64,000 nt of DNA from CAVTWH01 sp963850915 (GCA_963850915.1 CAWKND010000010.1:496001-560000), one strand, 5' to 3'. Shown: positions 1 to 8,790, counted from the stretch's first letter. Translations and numbers: made by a program. Notes: generated by a model not told the origin, from the sequence alone.

Positions 1-713
1 TTCAGCCCCAGCCCGGTCGGCAGCGCCGCGTCGGCCGGCAGCCGCACGCCGTCCAGGCTGATCTCGCCGGTCAGCGAGGCGCGCAGGGACAGCTTCCGGG
101 TCACCTCACGGACCGAGAAGCCAGGAGAATCCGTGGGTACCACGAACCCCTGGAACCCCTCCTCGGTGCGCGCCCAGATCACCGCCACGTCGGCCACCGG
201 GGCGTTCGTGATCCACATCTTGCCGCCGCTGAGCAGCCAGTCGCCGCCGTCCCGGCGCGCCCGGGTGGCCATCGAGGCCGGGTCGGAGCCGTGGTCGGGC
301 TCGGTCAGCCCGAAGCAGCCGATCGCCGCGCCGGTCGCCATCCGGGGCAGCCAGTGCTCCTTCTGCGCCGCCGAGCCGTACTTCCAGATGGCGTACATGG
401 CCAGCGAGCCCTGCACGCTGACCAAGCTGCGTACCCCCGAGTCGGCCGCCTCCAGCTCCAGGCAGGCCAGCCCGTACGCGACGGCGCTGGTACCCGCGCA
501 GCCGTACCCGGTCAGGTGCATCCCGAGCAGCCCCAGCGCGCCGAACTCGGTGGCCAGCTCGCGTACCGGGACGGTGCCGCGCTCGTACCAGTCGGCGACG
601 TACGGGCGTACCCGCTCGTCCACCAGCTTGCGTACCACCGCGCGGATCTCCAGCTCCTCGGCGGAGTGCAGCGGATCGACGGCCAGCAGATCCAGCGGCG
701 CGGTAGGGCTCAT
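1..713 (-). CDS. Acyl-CoA dehydrogenase, glutaryl-CoA dehydrogenase-like (N-terminal part)
   Basis: Partial gene, cut by the left edge; 237 N-terminal residues are visible from an ATG at 713. It is a flavin-dependent acyl-CoA dehydrogenase. The motif GCFGLTEPDHGSDPASM and the stretches YGCAGTSAVAYGL, WITNAPVADVAVIWAR and KLSLRASLTGEI are close to the glutaryl-CoA dehydrogenase branch, which oxidises and decarboxylates glutaryl-CoA to crotonyl-CoA in lysine/tryptophan breakdown. The C-terminal half with the catalytic base lies outside the window, so substrate specificity cannot be confirmed. The gene runs leftward with no visible partner to its left; about 50 bases separate its start from the stop of the small conserved gene at 767. 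Confidence 0.85.
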   Translation of the reverse strand, partial: MSPTAPLDLLAVDPLHSAEELEIRAVVRKLVDERVRPYVADWYERGTVPVRELATEFGALGLLGMHLTGYGCAGTSAVAYGLACLELEAADSGVRSLVSVQGSLAMYAIWKYGSAAQKEHWLPRMATGAAIGCFGLTEPDHGSDPASMATRARRDGGDWLLSGGKMWITNAPVADVAVIWARTEEGFQGFVVPTDSPGFSVREVTRKLSLRASLTGEISLDGVRLPADAALPTGLGL

Positions 714-766
714 CCGCCCAGGTTAGCCAGGCTCGCCCGCCCGGTCAGCCAACGGCGGGGCGGGGC

Positions 767-1072
767 TTACTGGGGTGGGCGGGGCCAGAGGAGTACCCGG
801 GCGTGGATGGAGGTGCGCTGCTGCAGCGCCGCGCGCAGGGCACGGTGCAGCCCGTCCTCCAGGTACATCGCCCCGTCGAAGAGCACCACGTGCGGGAACA
901 GGTCGCCGTAGAAGGTCGAGTCCTCGGCGAGCAGCTTGTCCAGCGCCAACTCCCGCTTCGTGGTGACGAGTTGGTCCAGCCGTACCGGTCGGGGTGGGAT
1001 CTCCGCCCACTCCTTCATGGTCAAGCCGTGCGGGGCGTACGGGGTGCCGTCCCGTACCGCCTTGAAGATCAC
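767..1072 (-). CDS. Conserved small actinobacterial protein, possible ParB/sulfiredoxin-like fold
   Basis: 101 residues from a GTG at 1072, preceded by a purine-rich GGAGGGGGGAA ribosome site. The sequence contains IPPRPVRLDQLVTTK, LLAEDSTFYGDLFPH and YLEDGLHRALRAALQ. Proteins of this pattern are common in actinobacteria and are sometimes labelled antitoxins, but I see no toxin partner here. The phrase D-G-x-H-R-x-x-A is reminiscent of ParB/sulfiredoxin-type domains. That resemblance is my inference; the function is unknown. A longer reading of the same strand (723-1313) in another frame is an artefact of high GC. Confidence 0.7.
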   Translation of the reverse strand: MIFKAVRDGTPYAPHGLTMKEWAEIPPRPVRLDQLVTTKRELALDKLLAEDSTFYGDLFPHVVLFDGAMYLEDGLHRALRAALQQRTSIHARVLLWPRPPQ

Positions 1073-1123
1073 GCCGAGTTCCCCCCTCCCGCCAAGCCCG
1101 ACGACCAGCGTAGCGGCAGGGCC

Positions 1124-1732
1124 CTACGGTCCGGCCCAGCGGCCACGGTGGACCACCTCGCTCACCGGTCGCCGCCCCCGCTTCAACGAGGGAGAACGAC
1201 GATCGGGTGCCGGGTACCCGACAGTCAGCGCGCCGATCGGGGTGAACTCCGGCGGTACCCCGAAGGCCGCCCGGTACCGGTCCGTATGCACCGGCGGGAT
1301 GCCGAAGAAGCACGCGCCGAGCCCCTCGTCCACCACTCCGAGCAGCATCATCAGGCTGGCGAAGCCGGTGTCGATGTGCCAGAACGGTACCGGCCAGCGG
1401 GCCTCGTCCCGATCCGTCCAGCCCTTGTCCGTGGCCGCGTACCGGTCGAGATAGTCGTCCCGGTTGGAGTGCGGCACGATGATCACCGGCGCCCGGCGCA
1501 TCCCGGCGAGCCAGTTGTCCGGCTCCTCGTCGGCTTCGGTGGTGGCGGTCCAGAAGCGCTCCCGCTCCTCCGGCGTGCTGAGCACCAGGAAGCCCCAGCC
1601 CTGCGAGAAGCCGGCCGACGGGGCGTGGATGGCGTAGTCGAGCAGCCGCTCCAGCACGTCAGCCGGGACCGGCCGGTCGGCGTCGTAGTTGCGCACCATC
1701 CGCCGCCGGCGTACCACCTCGGCGTACTCCAT
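1124..1732 (-). CDS. Nitroreductase family protein
   Basis: 202 residues. Flavin-dependent nitroreductase-fold oxidoreductase using FMN and NAD(P)H. Evidence: N-terminal EVVRRRRMVRNYDADRPVP, which fits the FMN-phosphate-binding R-R-S/M-V-R pattern, followed by LLDYAIHAPSAGFSQGW, and the C-terminal GLGACFFGIPP and PIGALTVGYPA motifs. The physiological substrate cannot be told. The start is chosen at ATG 1732 because it overlaps the stop of the upstream epimerase gene by one base (TGATG), indicating translational coupling; the frame stays open further upstream but only inside the epimerase gene. The C-terminus ends in a basic tail. Confidence 0.86.
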   Translation of the reverse strand: MEYAEVVRRRRMVRNYDADRPVPADVLERLLDYAIHAPSAGFSQGWGFLVLSTPEERERFWTATTEADEEPDNWLAGMRRAPVIIVPHSNRDDYLDRYAATDKGWTDRDEARWPVPFWHIDTGFASLMMLLGVVDEGLGACFFGIPPVHTDRYRAAFGVPPEFTPIGALTVGYPAPDRRSPSLKRGRRPVSEVVHRGRWAGP

Positions 1733-2655
1733 CAGCCCTGCCCCAACCGTGGCCGTACCCCCCAGGTCCCGGTCCAGGTGTCCCCTGGTTTCAGGGTGAC
1801 CAGGTCGCGGCCGGAGTGGTACGCGTCCGGCGGGCAGGTCATCGGCTCCACCGCGATGGCCCGGCGGTAGCGCGGCTGCGGCAGCGTCTGGCCGGTGAAC
1901 ACCTGCCACCAGTGGAACTGCCCGTCCGCCCACACCTCGATACTCGATCCACCGTCCACCGTGGACAGCGTGACCGTACTGCCGCCGTCGGGCACGTCAC
2001 CGAAGGCGGTGTCCAACTCCTGGTCGCCGAGGCGGCGCGGAGTGGTGAAGTCGTACTCGCCGCCGGCCACCTTGGCCGCGCCGATCGGCAGCAGCCGCCC
2101 GTCGACCAGCAGCCGGTTGCGGCAGGGCAGACCCACCACGGTCTGCTCGATCGGCGTACCCGGGAGGACGAAGTACGGGTGTACGCCCATCCCGAACGGG
2201 GCCGGGCTGTCGCTGAGGTTGGTGGCGCTGTGGCTGACCGACAGCCCGTCCGGCGCCAGCGTCCAGGTGGTGCTCGCGTGCAGCGACCACGGGTACCCGC
2301 CCTGCGCGGCCAGCGTGCACTCCACGGTCACCGAGTCCTCGGCGAGCGCGGTCGCCGTCCACGGCAGCCAGCGCACCAGCCCGTGGATGGCGTTGTGCAG
2401 CGGCGGCTCGGAGAGGGCCAGCTGATGGTCGGCGCCGTTGAAGCTGTACTTGCCGTCCCGGATCCGGTTCGGCCACGGGAGCAGTACCTGACCGGCGCAG
2501 GCCGGCGCCAGCTCGTCCTCGGCGTACCCGTCGAGGATCTCCTGTTCACCCACGGTGAAGCTGCGCAGGCCGCCGCCGACCTCGACGACGACCACCGCCA
2601 GGGAGCCGGAGCGCAGCTGCCACTGGGTACCCGAAGGCGCGGTGATCCGATGCAT
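1732..2655 (-). CDS. Aldose 1-epimerase family protein
   Basis: 307 residues, the usual length for the galactose-mutarotase family, which interconverts alpha and beta anomers of free sugars in the cytoplasm. Seen in sequence: LLPWPNRIRDG, the HNAIHGLVRW segment carrying one catalytic histidine, GVHPYF with the second histidine, and a late glutamate in AVEPMTCPPDAY. The start ATG (2655) reads MHRITAPSGTQW, typical of actinobacterial members. It is coupled to the downstream nitroreductase by a one-base stop/start overlap. The family includes glucose-6-phosphate epimerases, so the exact sugar is uncertain. Confidence 0.9.
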   Translation of the reverse strand: MHRITAPSGTQWQLRSGSLAVVVVEVGGGLRSFTVGEQEILDGYAEDELAPACAGQVLLPWPNRIRDGKYSFNGADHQLALSEPPLHNAIHGLVRWLPWTATALAEDSVTVECTLAAQGGYPWSLHASTTWTLAPDGLSVSHSATNLSDSPAPFGMGVHPYFVLPGTPIEQTVVGLPCRNRLLVDGRLLPIGAAKVAGGEYDFTTPRRLGDQELDTAFGDVPDGGSTVTLSTVDGGSSIEVWADGQFHWWQVFTGQTLPQPRYRRAIAVEPMTCPPDAYHSGRDLVTLKPGDTWTGTWGVRPRLGQG

Positions 2656-2679
2656 GCCGCGACCCTAACGCAACCCCGC

Positions 2680-4012
2680 TCAGGTGGTGCCGGGCCGCTC
2701 GTCCTGTCGGGTACCGCTGGTGTAGCGGAGCAGTGCCGGGAAGCTCACCGCGAGGATCAGCGCGACCACCGAGGCGGCGATCCCGCCGATCACCCAGGAG
2801 CCGGCCACGCCGAGGCCGAGCGCGGGCGCGGCCATCGCCCCGGCCCGCAGGTCGCCCAGGCGGGGACCGCCGGCCACCACGGCGGTGAACACCCCCTGCA
2901 TCCGCCCGCGCAGCTCGTCGGGGGCGTAGGTCTGCAGGATCGTCTGCCGGTAGACCGCGCTGACCAGGTCGGCGGCGCCGCCGATGGCCAGGAAGAAGAC
3001 CGCCAGCCACAGGTTGTGCGCCCAGCCGGCGGCGGCGACCGCGAGGCCCCAGCAGACAACGGCGATGACCAGAGCCAACCCCTGCCGGCGTACCCGGGAG
3101 ATCCAGCCCGAGGTGAGCCCGGCCAGTACCGAGCCGATGGCGATCGCCGCGAACAGCCAGCCGACCGCGTTGGGGGCACCGGCGAACCGCCCGTCGGCGG
3201 CAGCGGGGAACAGCGCCCGGGGCATCGCCAGCACCATGGCCGCGATGTCCACCGCGAAGGACAGCAGCAGTACCGGCGTCTTGGCCAGGTACCGCAGCCC
3301 GAACAGCACGTCACCCAGCCCGCCGCGCCGGCCGGTACCCGTGGAGTGCTCCGGCGGGAGGGGCGGCAGCCGCAGCGTTGCCCACATGGCCACCGTGAAG
3401 CTCAACGCGTCCACCGCGTACGCCCACGCCACGCTGTGCCCGCTGACGATCACGCCGGCCACCAGCGGGCCGAGCACGCTGGCCGCGGTAGAAGCCGTGT
3501 AGCCCAGCGTGTTTGCCTGGGCTACCTCGTCCGGGTCGACGATGCGCGGGATGATCGCCGAGCGGGTCGGCATGCTCACCGCGACCGCCGCCGACTGCAG
3601 CGCCACCAGGAGCAGCAGCAGCCCCGGGCTGTCCACCCGGAGGATCGCCTGCACCAGCAGTGCCAGCGTCATCAGCCGGCATCAGCGCCGAGCTGACCAG
3701 CAGCAGCTTGCGCCGGTCCAGTACGTCGGCCAGGGCACCGCCCCACAGCGCGAAGACCAGCAGGGGTACCAGGCCGGCCACCCCGAGCAGGCCGACCCAG
3801 AGGGTGGACTTCGTCAGGGCGTACATCTGGACGGGTACGGCGACGGCGGTGAACTGGGTACCGAAGAACGACATGGCGTTGCCGATGAACACCCGCCGGT
3901 ACGCCGAGTGCCGCAGCGGTTTCGTATCGATTGTGTGTCTTCGCCAGCCGGTTCTCGCGGGCGGCGCCTCCTCGGTCGGTACCGACTCCTCGATGTCCTC
4001 CACCGATGTCAC
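2680..4012 (-). pseudogene. MFS exporter, disrupted by a frameshift
   Basis: Two frames together spell one major-facilitator transporter of about 440 residues (EntS-like multidrug/siderophore exporter group). The first part runs from GTG 4012 through GNAMSFFGTQFTAVAVPVQ and WGGALADVLDRRKLLLV; the second resumes at about 3672 with TLALLVQAILRVDSPG and continues to the stop at 2680. The junction near 3670-3690 reads CTGATGCCGGCTGATGACG, a repeated CTGATG. Removing one G, or the whole 10-base repeat, restores a continuous membrane protein. GTG 4012 overlaps the pdxH stop as GTGA, so translation was coupled to pdxH. Either a genuine loss-of-function mutation or a sequence error; the remainder of the gene shows no other decay. 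Confidence 0.8.
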
Positions 4013-4716
4013 GGTGCCAACCTCTCCACGTGCCAAGCACTTTCCTCGTACCGGAAGCGCAGCCGGTCGTGCATCCGCCCGGTACGCCCCTGCCAGAACT
4101 CCACCGACTCGGGTACCAGCCGGAACCCGCCCCAGAACGGCGGCGCCGGTACCGGCTCCCCGTCGGGGAACTGTTCGCCGGCCGCCAACCATGCCGCATC
4201 CAGCGTGGCCCGATCGGGCACCACCGCCGACTGTGCGCTGGCCCACGCGCCGAGCGCCGAGTCCCGTGGCCGGGTGGCGAAGTACGCCTCGGTCTCGGCC
4301 CGGGTCAGCCGGTGCACCTCGCCGGCCACCACCACCTGCCGGCGCAGCGCGTACCACGGAAAGACGGCGCTGGCCCGCGGATTCGCCGACAACTCCCGAC
4401 CCTTGCGGGATTCGTAGTTGGTGAAGAACACCAGCCCCTGCTCGTCGTAGCCTTTGAGCAGGACAGTTCGGGCACTGGGCCGGCCAGCCGCGTCAGCGGT
4501 GCCCAGCACCATCGCGTTCGGCTCGGTGAGACCGGCCGCAACGGCGTCGCCGAGCCAGCGACTCAGCTGAGTCCACCAGTCGGCGGCGAGGCTGGCTTCA
4601 CTGTGCTCGGCGCTGCCGTAGTCGACGCGCATGGTCGAGGGATCGGTCGAGGGATCGACAGACTGCGCGGGATCGATAGGTTGATCAGGCGGAACACCGG
4701 CTGTGCTGGACGTCAC
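4009..4716 (-). CDS. pdxH: Pyridoxamine 5'-phosphate oxidase
   Basis: FMN enzyme that oxidises pyridoxine/pyridoxamine phosphate to pyridoxal phosphate in vitamin B6 biosynthesis and salvage. The core is complete: EPNAMVLGTADAAGRPSART, VFFTNYESRKGRELSANP, PWYALRRQV, and the C-terminal family signature VEFWQGRTGRMHDRLRF ending in HVERLAP. The start is not certain. GTG 4716 has an AGGA eight bases upstream and gives 235 residues; GTG 4746 and ATG 4632 (MRVDYGSAEHSEA) are alternatives. The N-terminal extension is Asp/Pro/Ser-rich and derives from short GGATCGA repeats. It is divergent from citrate synthase and coupled to the MFS gene downstream. Confidence 0.93.
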   Translation of the reverse strand: MTSSTAGVPPDQPIDPAQSVDPSTDPSTMRVDYGSAEHSEASLAADWWTQLSRWLGDAVAAGLTEPNAMVLGTADAAGRPSARTVLLKGYDEQGLVFFTNYESRKGRELSANPRASAVFPWYALRRQVVVAGEVHRLTRAETEAYFATRPRDSALGAWASAQSAVVPDRATLDAAWLAAGEQFPDGEPVPAPPFWGGFRLVPESVEFWQGRTGRMHDRLRFRYEESAWHVERLAP

Positions 4717-4978
4717 AGGACCATCCTGGTACGAGAAAGCTTGCACTGCTAAGCAATGTCAGCAGGAACACATCCGGCCAGTACGCAGGCGCGACGGCAG
4801 ATGCCGCAGGCTTAACTGATGCCCGTCACGCCGGGCCCGGGAAACCGGGTTGCGCAAGCCCCGGTGGAACGAGCGTTAACGAAGCAGGCAAGATAACAGC
4901 CAGACAACGGTCGCCCGCGCCCCATGGTCCAACCAGACCCGGACGCACCCGAGCGGGACTGAGATCCAGGAGAGCGAG

Positions 4979-6085
4979 ATGTCCGATTTCAAGCCAGGTC
5001 TCGAAGGCGTCATCGCCTTCGAGAGTGAGATCGCCGAGCCTGACAAGGAAGGCGGCGCACTGCGATATCGCGGTGTGGACATCGAGGACCTGATCGGCAA
5101 GGTCTCCTTCGGCAACGTCTGGGCGCTGCTGGTGGACGGGAAGTTCGGGCCGGGCCTGCCGCCCGCCGAGCCCTTCCCGGTACCGGTGCACTCCGGCGAC
5201 ATCCGCGTCGACGTACAGTCCGCGGTCGCCATGCTCGCCCCGTACTGGGGCCTGGGACAGTTGCTGGACATCTCCGACGAGCAGGCCCGCGAAGACCTCG
5301 CCCGGGTGTCCGTCACCGCGCTGTCCTTCGTCGCCCAGTCGGCCCGCGGCCTCGGCCTGCCGGCCGTACCGCAGAAGGAGATCGACAAGGCGGAGACCAT
5401 CGTCGAGCGGTTCATGAAGCGCTGGCGTGGCGAGCCCGACCCACGGCACATCAAGGCCGTCGACGCCTACTTCATCTCCGCCGCCGAGCACGGCATGAAC
5501 GCCTCCACCTTCACCACCCGGGTGGTCGCCTCCACCGGCGCCGACGTGGCCGCGTGCATCTCCTCCGGCATCGGCGCGCTCTCCGGGCCGCTGCACGGCG
5601 GGGCGCCCTCACGGGTACTCGGGATGATCGAAGAGGTGGAGCGGACCGGCGACGCGGAGGGGTACGTCAAGGGCGTACTCGACCGTGGCGAGCGGCTGAT
5701 GGGCTTCGGTCACCGGGTCTACCGCGCCGAGGACCCGCGCGCCCGCGCCCTGCGCCGTACCGCCCGCGAGCTGAGCGCCCCGCGCTTCGAGGTCGCCGAG
5801 GCGCTGGAGAAGGCGGCCCTGGAGGAGCTGCACGCCCGCCGCCCCGACCGGGTACTCGCCACCAACGTCGAGTTCTGGTCGGCCGTGGTCCTCGACTTCG
5901 CCGAGGTACCGGCACACATGTTCACCTCGATGTTCACCTGCGCCCGGGTGGCCGGGTGGAGCGCGCACGTACTGGAGCAGAAGAAGCTGGAGCGGCTGGT
6001 CCGCCCGTCGGCCACCTACATCGGCCCCGGCCCGCGCAAGCCGGAAGACGTCGAAGGCTGGATCAACATCCCGCACGGCGTCTGA
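4979..6085 (+). CDS. citA: Citrate synthase (CitA-like, citrate synthase 2)
   Basis: 368 residues; condenses acetyl-CoA and oxaloacetate to citrate. Shorter than the classical hexameric type and similar to the actinobacterial CitA group. Seen: LRYRGVDIEDL near the N-terminus, the histidine in AAEHGMNASTFTTR, the second histidine in the signature GFGHRVYRAEDPRARAL, and the substrate-binding arginine region. At the position of the usual catalytic aspartate (N-V-D-F) this protein has N-V-E-F-W; I believe Glu is common in this branch. The start ATG 4979 follows AGGAGAGCGAG. It lies alone between pdxH (divergent) and a long palindrome (6136-6202) that may end its transcript. Confidence 0.93.
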   Translation: MSDFKPGLEGVIAFESEIAEPDKEGGALRYRGVDIEDLIGKVSFGNVWALLVDGKFGPGLPPAEPFPVPVHSGDIRVDVQSAVAMLAPYWGLGQLLDISDEQAREDLARVSVTALSFVAQSARGLGLPAVPQKEIDKAETIVERFMKRWRGEPDPRHIKAVDAYFISAAEHGMNASTFTTRVVASTGADVAACISSGIGALSGPLHGGAPSRVLGMIEEVERTGDAEGYVKGVLDRGERLMGFGHRVYRAEDPRARALRRTARELSAPRFEVAEALEKAALEELHARRPDRVLATNVEFWSAVVLDFAEVPAHMFTSMFTCARVAGWSAHVLEQKKLERLVRPSATYIGPGPRKPEDVEGWINIPHGV

Positions 6086-6135
6086 TCGCTGTCGTCACCA
6101 CGGCCGTCCCGGGCTCCGGGGCGGCCGTTGTGCGT

Positions 6136-6202
6136 CATGATCGGGACCAGATTGGCGATCGTGCAGTGCAACTCCACTGTCGCCGATCTCGTCGCGATCA
6201 TG
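6136..6202. repeat. Long imperfect palindrome between citA and serC
   Basis: A 67-base palindrome. The arms 6136-6167 and 6171-6202 pair at 28 of 32 positions, two of these being G-U, around a 3-base loop; the outer ends read CATGATC/GATCATG. It lies 50 bases after the citA stop and 50 before serC. It may act as a terminator or be a small mobile palindromic element; the GATCATG ends recur in the palindrome at 16575. Confidence 0.65.
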
Positions 6203-6251
6203 CGTTCCAGCCGTGGGACAGAGCAGCGGTCCGGCGGCGGCGCGTGGCAGG

Positions 6252-7385
6252 ATGCTCGACGTGGTTGACGTGACGAGCATCCGGATCCCGGACGAGCTGC
6301 TACCGGTCGACGGCCGGTTCGGCTGCGGCCCCAGCAAGGTACGCCCCGCCGCCGTGCAGGCGCTGGCCGAGCGGGCGACCGACTACCTGGGTACCTCCCA
6401 CCGGCAGAAGACCGTGAAGGACCAGGTCGCCCGGTTGCGCCGGGGGATGGCCGAGTTCTTCTCGCTGCCCGAGGGGTACGAGGTGATCCTGGGGGTCGGC
6501 GGCTCGACCGCGTTCTGGGAGGTCGCCACCTTCGGGCTGATCCGCGACCGGGCACAGTTCGCCAACTTCGGCGAGTTCGGAGCCAAGTTCGCCCAGGCCG
6601 CCGCCGACGCCCCGTTCCTCGGCGAGCAGAGCGTCCGCAAGAGCGCTCCGGGCAGCGCGCCGACCCTGGTGGCCGAGGACGGCATCGACGCCTACTGCAC
6701 GCCGCAGAACGAGACCTCGACCGGCGTGGCCGTACCGGTCCGCCGGCCGGCCGGTACCGACGGGGCGCTGCACCTGGTCGACGCCACCAGCGCGGCGGGC
6801 GGGCTGGACGTGGACGTACGCGAGGCCGATGTCTACTACTACGCGCCGCAGAAGTGCTTCGGCTCCGACGGCGGGCTCTGGCTGGCGCTGATGTCCCCCG
6901 CAGCACTCGAGCGGGCGGCCCAGATCAAGGCGGGCGGGCGGTACATCCCGGCCTTCCTTGACCTGGTCACGGCGATCGAGCAGTCCCGGCTGGAGCAGAC
7001 GTACAACACCCCGGCGCTGGCCACCATCTTCCTGGCCGCCGAGCAGACCGACTGGATGCTCGGCCAGGGCGGGCTGGCCTGGGCGGCGAAGCGCACCGCC
7101 GAGAGCGCCGCGGTCGTCTACGGCTGGGCCGACGCCGCGCCCTTCGCCACCCCGTTCGTCACCGACCCGGCGCTGCGCTCCAATGTGGTGGCCACCATCG
7201 ACTTCGACCCGGGCGTCGACGCGGCGACCGTGGCCAAGGTCCTGCGCGCCAACGGGATCGTCGACACCGAGCCCTACCGCAAGCTGGGCCGCAACCAGCT
7301 GCGGGTGGCCCTCTTCCCGGCGGTCGAACCGGCCGATGTGGAGGCGTTGACGCGCAGCATCGACTACGTGGTGGCCGCGCTCTGA
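6252..7385 (+). CDS. serC: Phosphoserine aminotransferase
   Basis: 377 residues. PLP enzyme that converts 3-phosphohydroxypyruvate and glutamate to phosphoserine in serine biosynthesis, also used in B6 synthesis in some bacteria. It matches the actinobacterial SerC type: FGCGPSKVRPAAVQAL at the N-terminus, LGTSHRQKTVK, VILGVGGSTAFWEV, TSTGVAVPV, and the PLP-lysine segment YYYAPQKCFGSDGGLW. Start ATG 6252 has GGCAGG just upstream; GTG 6261 is a possible alternative. The gene follows citA on the same strand but is separated by the palindrome. Confidence 0.95.
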   Translation: MLDVVDVTSIRIPDELLPVDGRFGCGPSKVRPAAVQALAERATDYLGTSHRQKTVKDQVARLRRGMAEFFSLPEGYEVILGVGGSTAFWEVATFGLIRDRAQFANFGEFGAKFAQAAADAPFLGEQSVRKSAPGSAPTLVAEDGIDAYCTPQNETSTGVAVPVRRPAGTDGALHLVDATSAAGGLDVDVREADVYYYAPQKCFGSDGGLWLALMSPAALERAAQIKAGGRYIPAFLDLVTAIEQSRLEQTYNTPALATIFLAAEQTDWMLGQGGLAWAAKRTAESAAVVYGWADAAPFATPFVTDPALRSNVVATIDFDPGVDAATVAKVLRANGIVDTEPYRKLGRNQLRVALFPAVEPADVEALTRSIDYVVAAL

Positions 7386-7549
7386 CCACTGTGGTCGATG
7401 GCGACCGGACCGTTCGGGGCTGACTGTTCCGGCGTGTGCTGCTCGCATCGCTCGTGCCGACCGCGTACCGTGTCGGGATAGCACCATTGGGTTGATCAAG
7501 CTTGGGTTGATCGCCGTGGTGACCGGGGCGATGGCGGATGGAGGCGAGC

Positions 7550-8722
7550 ATGCGGCCGGTTCGCTTTGTCGCCCTGACCGAAGACGGGCAGGCCTTCGTC
7601 CTCGCTGACGAGGTCGGCCGGCTGCTCGCGCTGCCGATCGACGACCGGATCCACGGGGTACTGCGGCATGAGGCGCCGGGCGGCCCCGGACACCCGCCCG
7701 CCGAGACGGTCATCGTGCTGTCGCCACGGGACATCCAGGCCAAGATCCGCTCCGGCGAGTCGGCCGACGAGGTGGCCCGCACCGCCGGGGTACCGGTCGA
7801 CAAGGTGCTCCGCTACGCCGGCCCGGTACTCCAGGAGCGGGCCATGCTCGCCCAGCACGCCCGGCGTACCAAGCTGCGCAGCTCGGAGAAGGGCGCCTCG
7901 CTCGCTGACGTGGTGGATGCGCGCCTTGCCCAGCACGGCGTGGAGGCCGAGAAGATCGCCTGGGACGCCTACCGCCGCGAGGACGGTACCTGGCGGATCG
8001 TCGCCACCTGGCCCAGCGGGAAGGCCACCGCGCAGGCGGTCTGGGAACTCGACCGCACCCGCCAGGCGGTCAGCCCGCACGATGACATGGCCCGCTACCT
8101 GTGCACCGAGCGGCCACAGCCGATCCTCGGCCAGGAGTTCGGTACCGAGCGCCCGGATCGCCCCGGCCGTGGCCTGGTCAGCCCGGTACGCCCCGATGCC
8201 GGCCGGCCGGAGCTGCCCGGACATGGGCGCGCCGACACCGGCCGCGGCGGGCACGAGCCGATGCGCGCACCGGCGCCGGACGCTGCCCGTCGGGACACCC
8301 GCTCGACCCGGGCGGTGGACCCGATCCGCTCCGGGCGGGACGCGCTGCTGGCGTCCCTGGAGCGGCCACTCAGCGCGGGCAACGAGCCGGCCGCCCGCAC
8401 CACCGACACCGCACCGCCGAAGTCCGGTGGGCTCGCGCCACGGCCACCCGCGCCGCTGGCTCCGGCTGCGCAGGAGCGCCCCGGGCAGCGCCCCGCGGCC
8501 CGGCAGGGCAACCTGCTCGGCGGACCGGGCAGCGCCTTCGACGACGACGTGGACGCCCCCAAGGAGGTCCCCGCCGTACCCTCGCTCGCCGTACTGCGGC
8601 CGCGCCGCGCCGGTGCGGCAGCCGCGGCGGAGCCGAGCACGCCCACCGGCGAGAAGCGCAAGCGCCTGCCGAGCTGGGACGACGTACTCTTCGGCTCGGC
8701 ACCGGCCCGCGAAAACGGCTGA
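7550..8722 (+). CDS. sepH: Septation protein SepH
   Basis: 390 residues. SepH is an actinobacterial cell-division protein that binds FtsZ and helps assemble Z-rings; it was formerly DUF3071. The conserved N-terminal domain is clear (RFVALTEDGQAFVLADEVG, LSPRDIQAKIRSGESADEVA, the helix-turn-helix-like segment VDKVLRYAGPVLQERAMLA, then AWDAYRREDGTWRIV). From about residue 190 the chain becomes long, Pro/Ala/Arg-rich and probably disordered, ending in the short conserved tail KRLPSWDDVLFG. The start at ATG 7550 is preferred over the ATG at 7538 because the GGAGG of the ribosome site lies between them. Confidence 0.92.
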   Translation: MRPVRFVALTEDGQAFVLADEVGRLLALPIDDRIHGVLRHEAPGGPGHPPAETVIVLSPRDIQAKIRSGESADEVARTAGVPVDKVLRYAGPVLQERAMLAQHARRTKLRSSEKGASLADVVDARLAQHGVEAEKIAWDAYRREDGTWRIVATWPSGKATAQAVWELDRTRQAVSPHDDMARYLCTERPQPILGQEFGTERPDRPGRGLVSPVRPDAGRPELPGHGRADTGRGGHEPMRAPAPDAARRDTRSTRAVDPIRSGRDALLASLERPLSAGNEPAARTTDTAPPKSGGLAPRPPAPLAPAAQERPGQRPAARQGNLLGGPGSAFDDDVDAPKEVPAVPSLAVLRPRRAGAAAAAEPSTPTGEKRKRLPSWDDVLFGSAPARENG

Positions 8723-8759
8723 CCCCGACCTACCGTGACGTCGCCCTCCTGGGCGCGCG

Positions 8760-8775
8760 ACGTTCATATGAACGT
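8760..8775. promoter_or_regulatory. 16-bp perfect palindrome upstream of the aldo-keto reductase
   Basis: ACGTTCATATGAACGT is a perfect 16-base palindrome ending 15 bases before the aldo-keto reductase start. Its position suits an operator overlapping the promoter or leader of that gene. Just upstream (8736-8766) the sequence can also form an interrupted GC hairpin that could terminate sepH. No regulator gene is adjacent, so the protein that binds is unknown. Confidence 0.4.
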
Positions 8776-8790
8776 GGCAACGTGGCGGGC

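Noticed and set aside
1816..3696. A 626-residue plus-strand frame over the epimerase and MFS genes
   Set aside because: Antisense shadow rich in Arg, Gln and His, without conserved motifs; the minus-strand genes are convincing.
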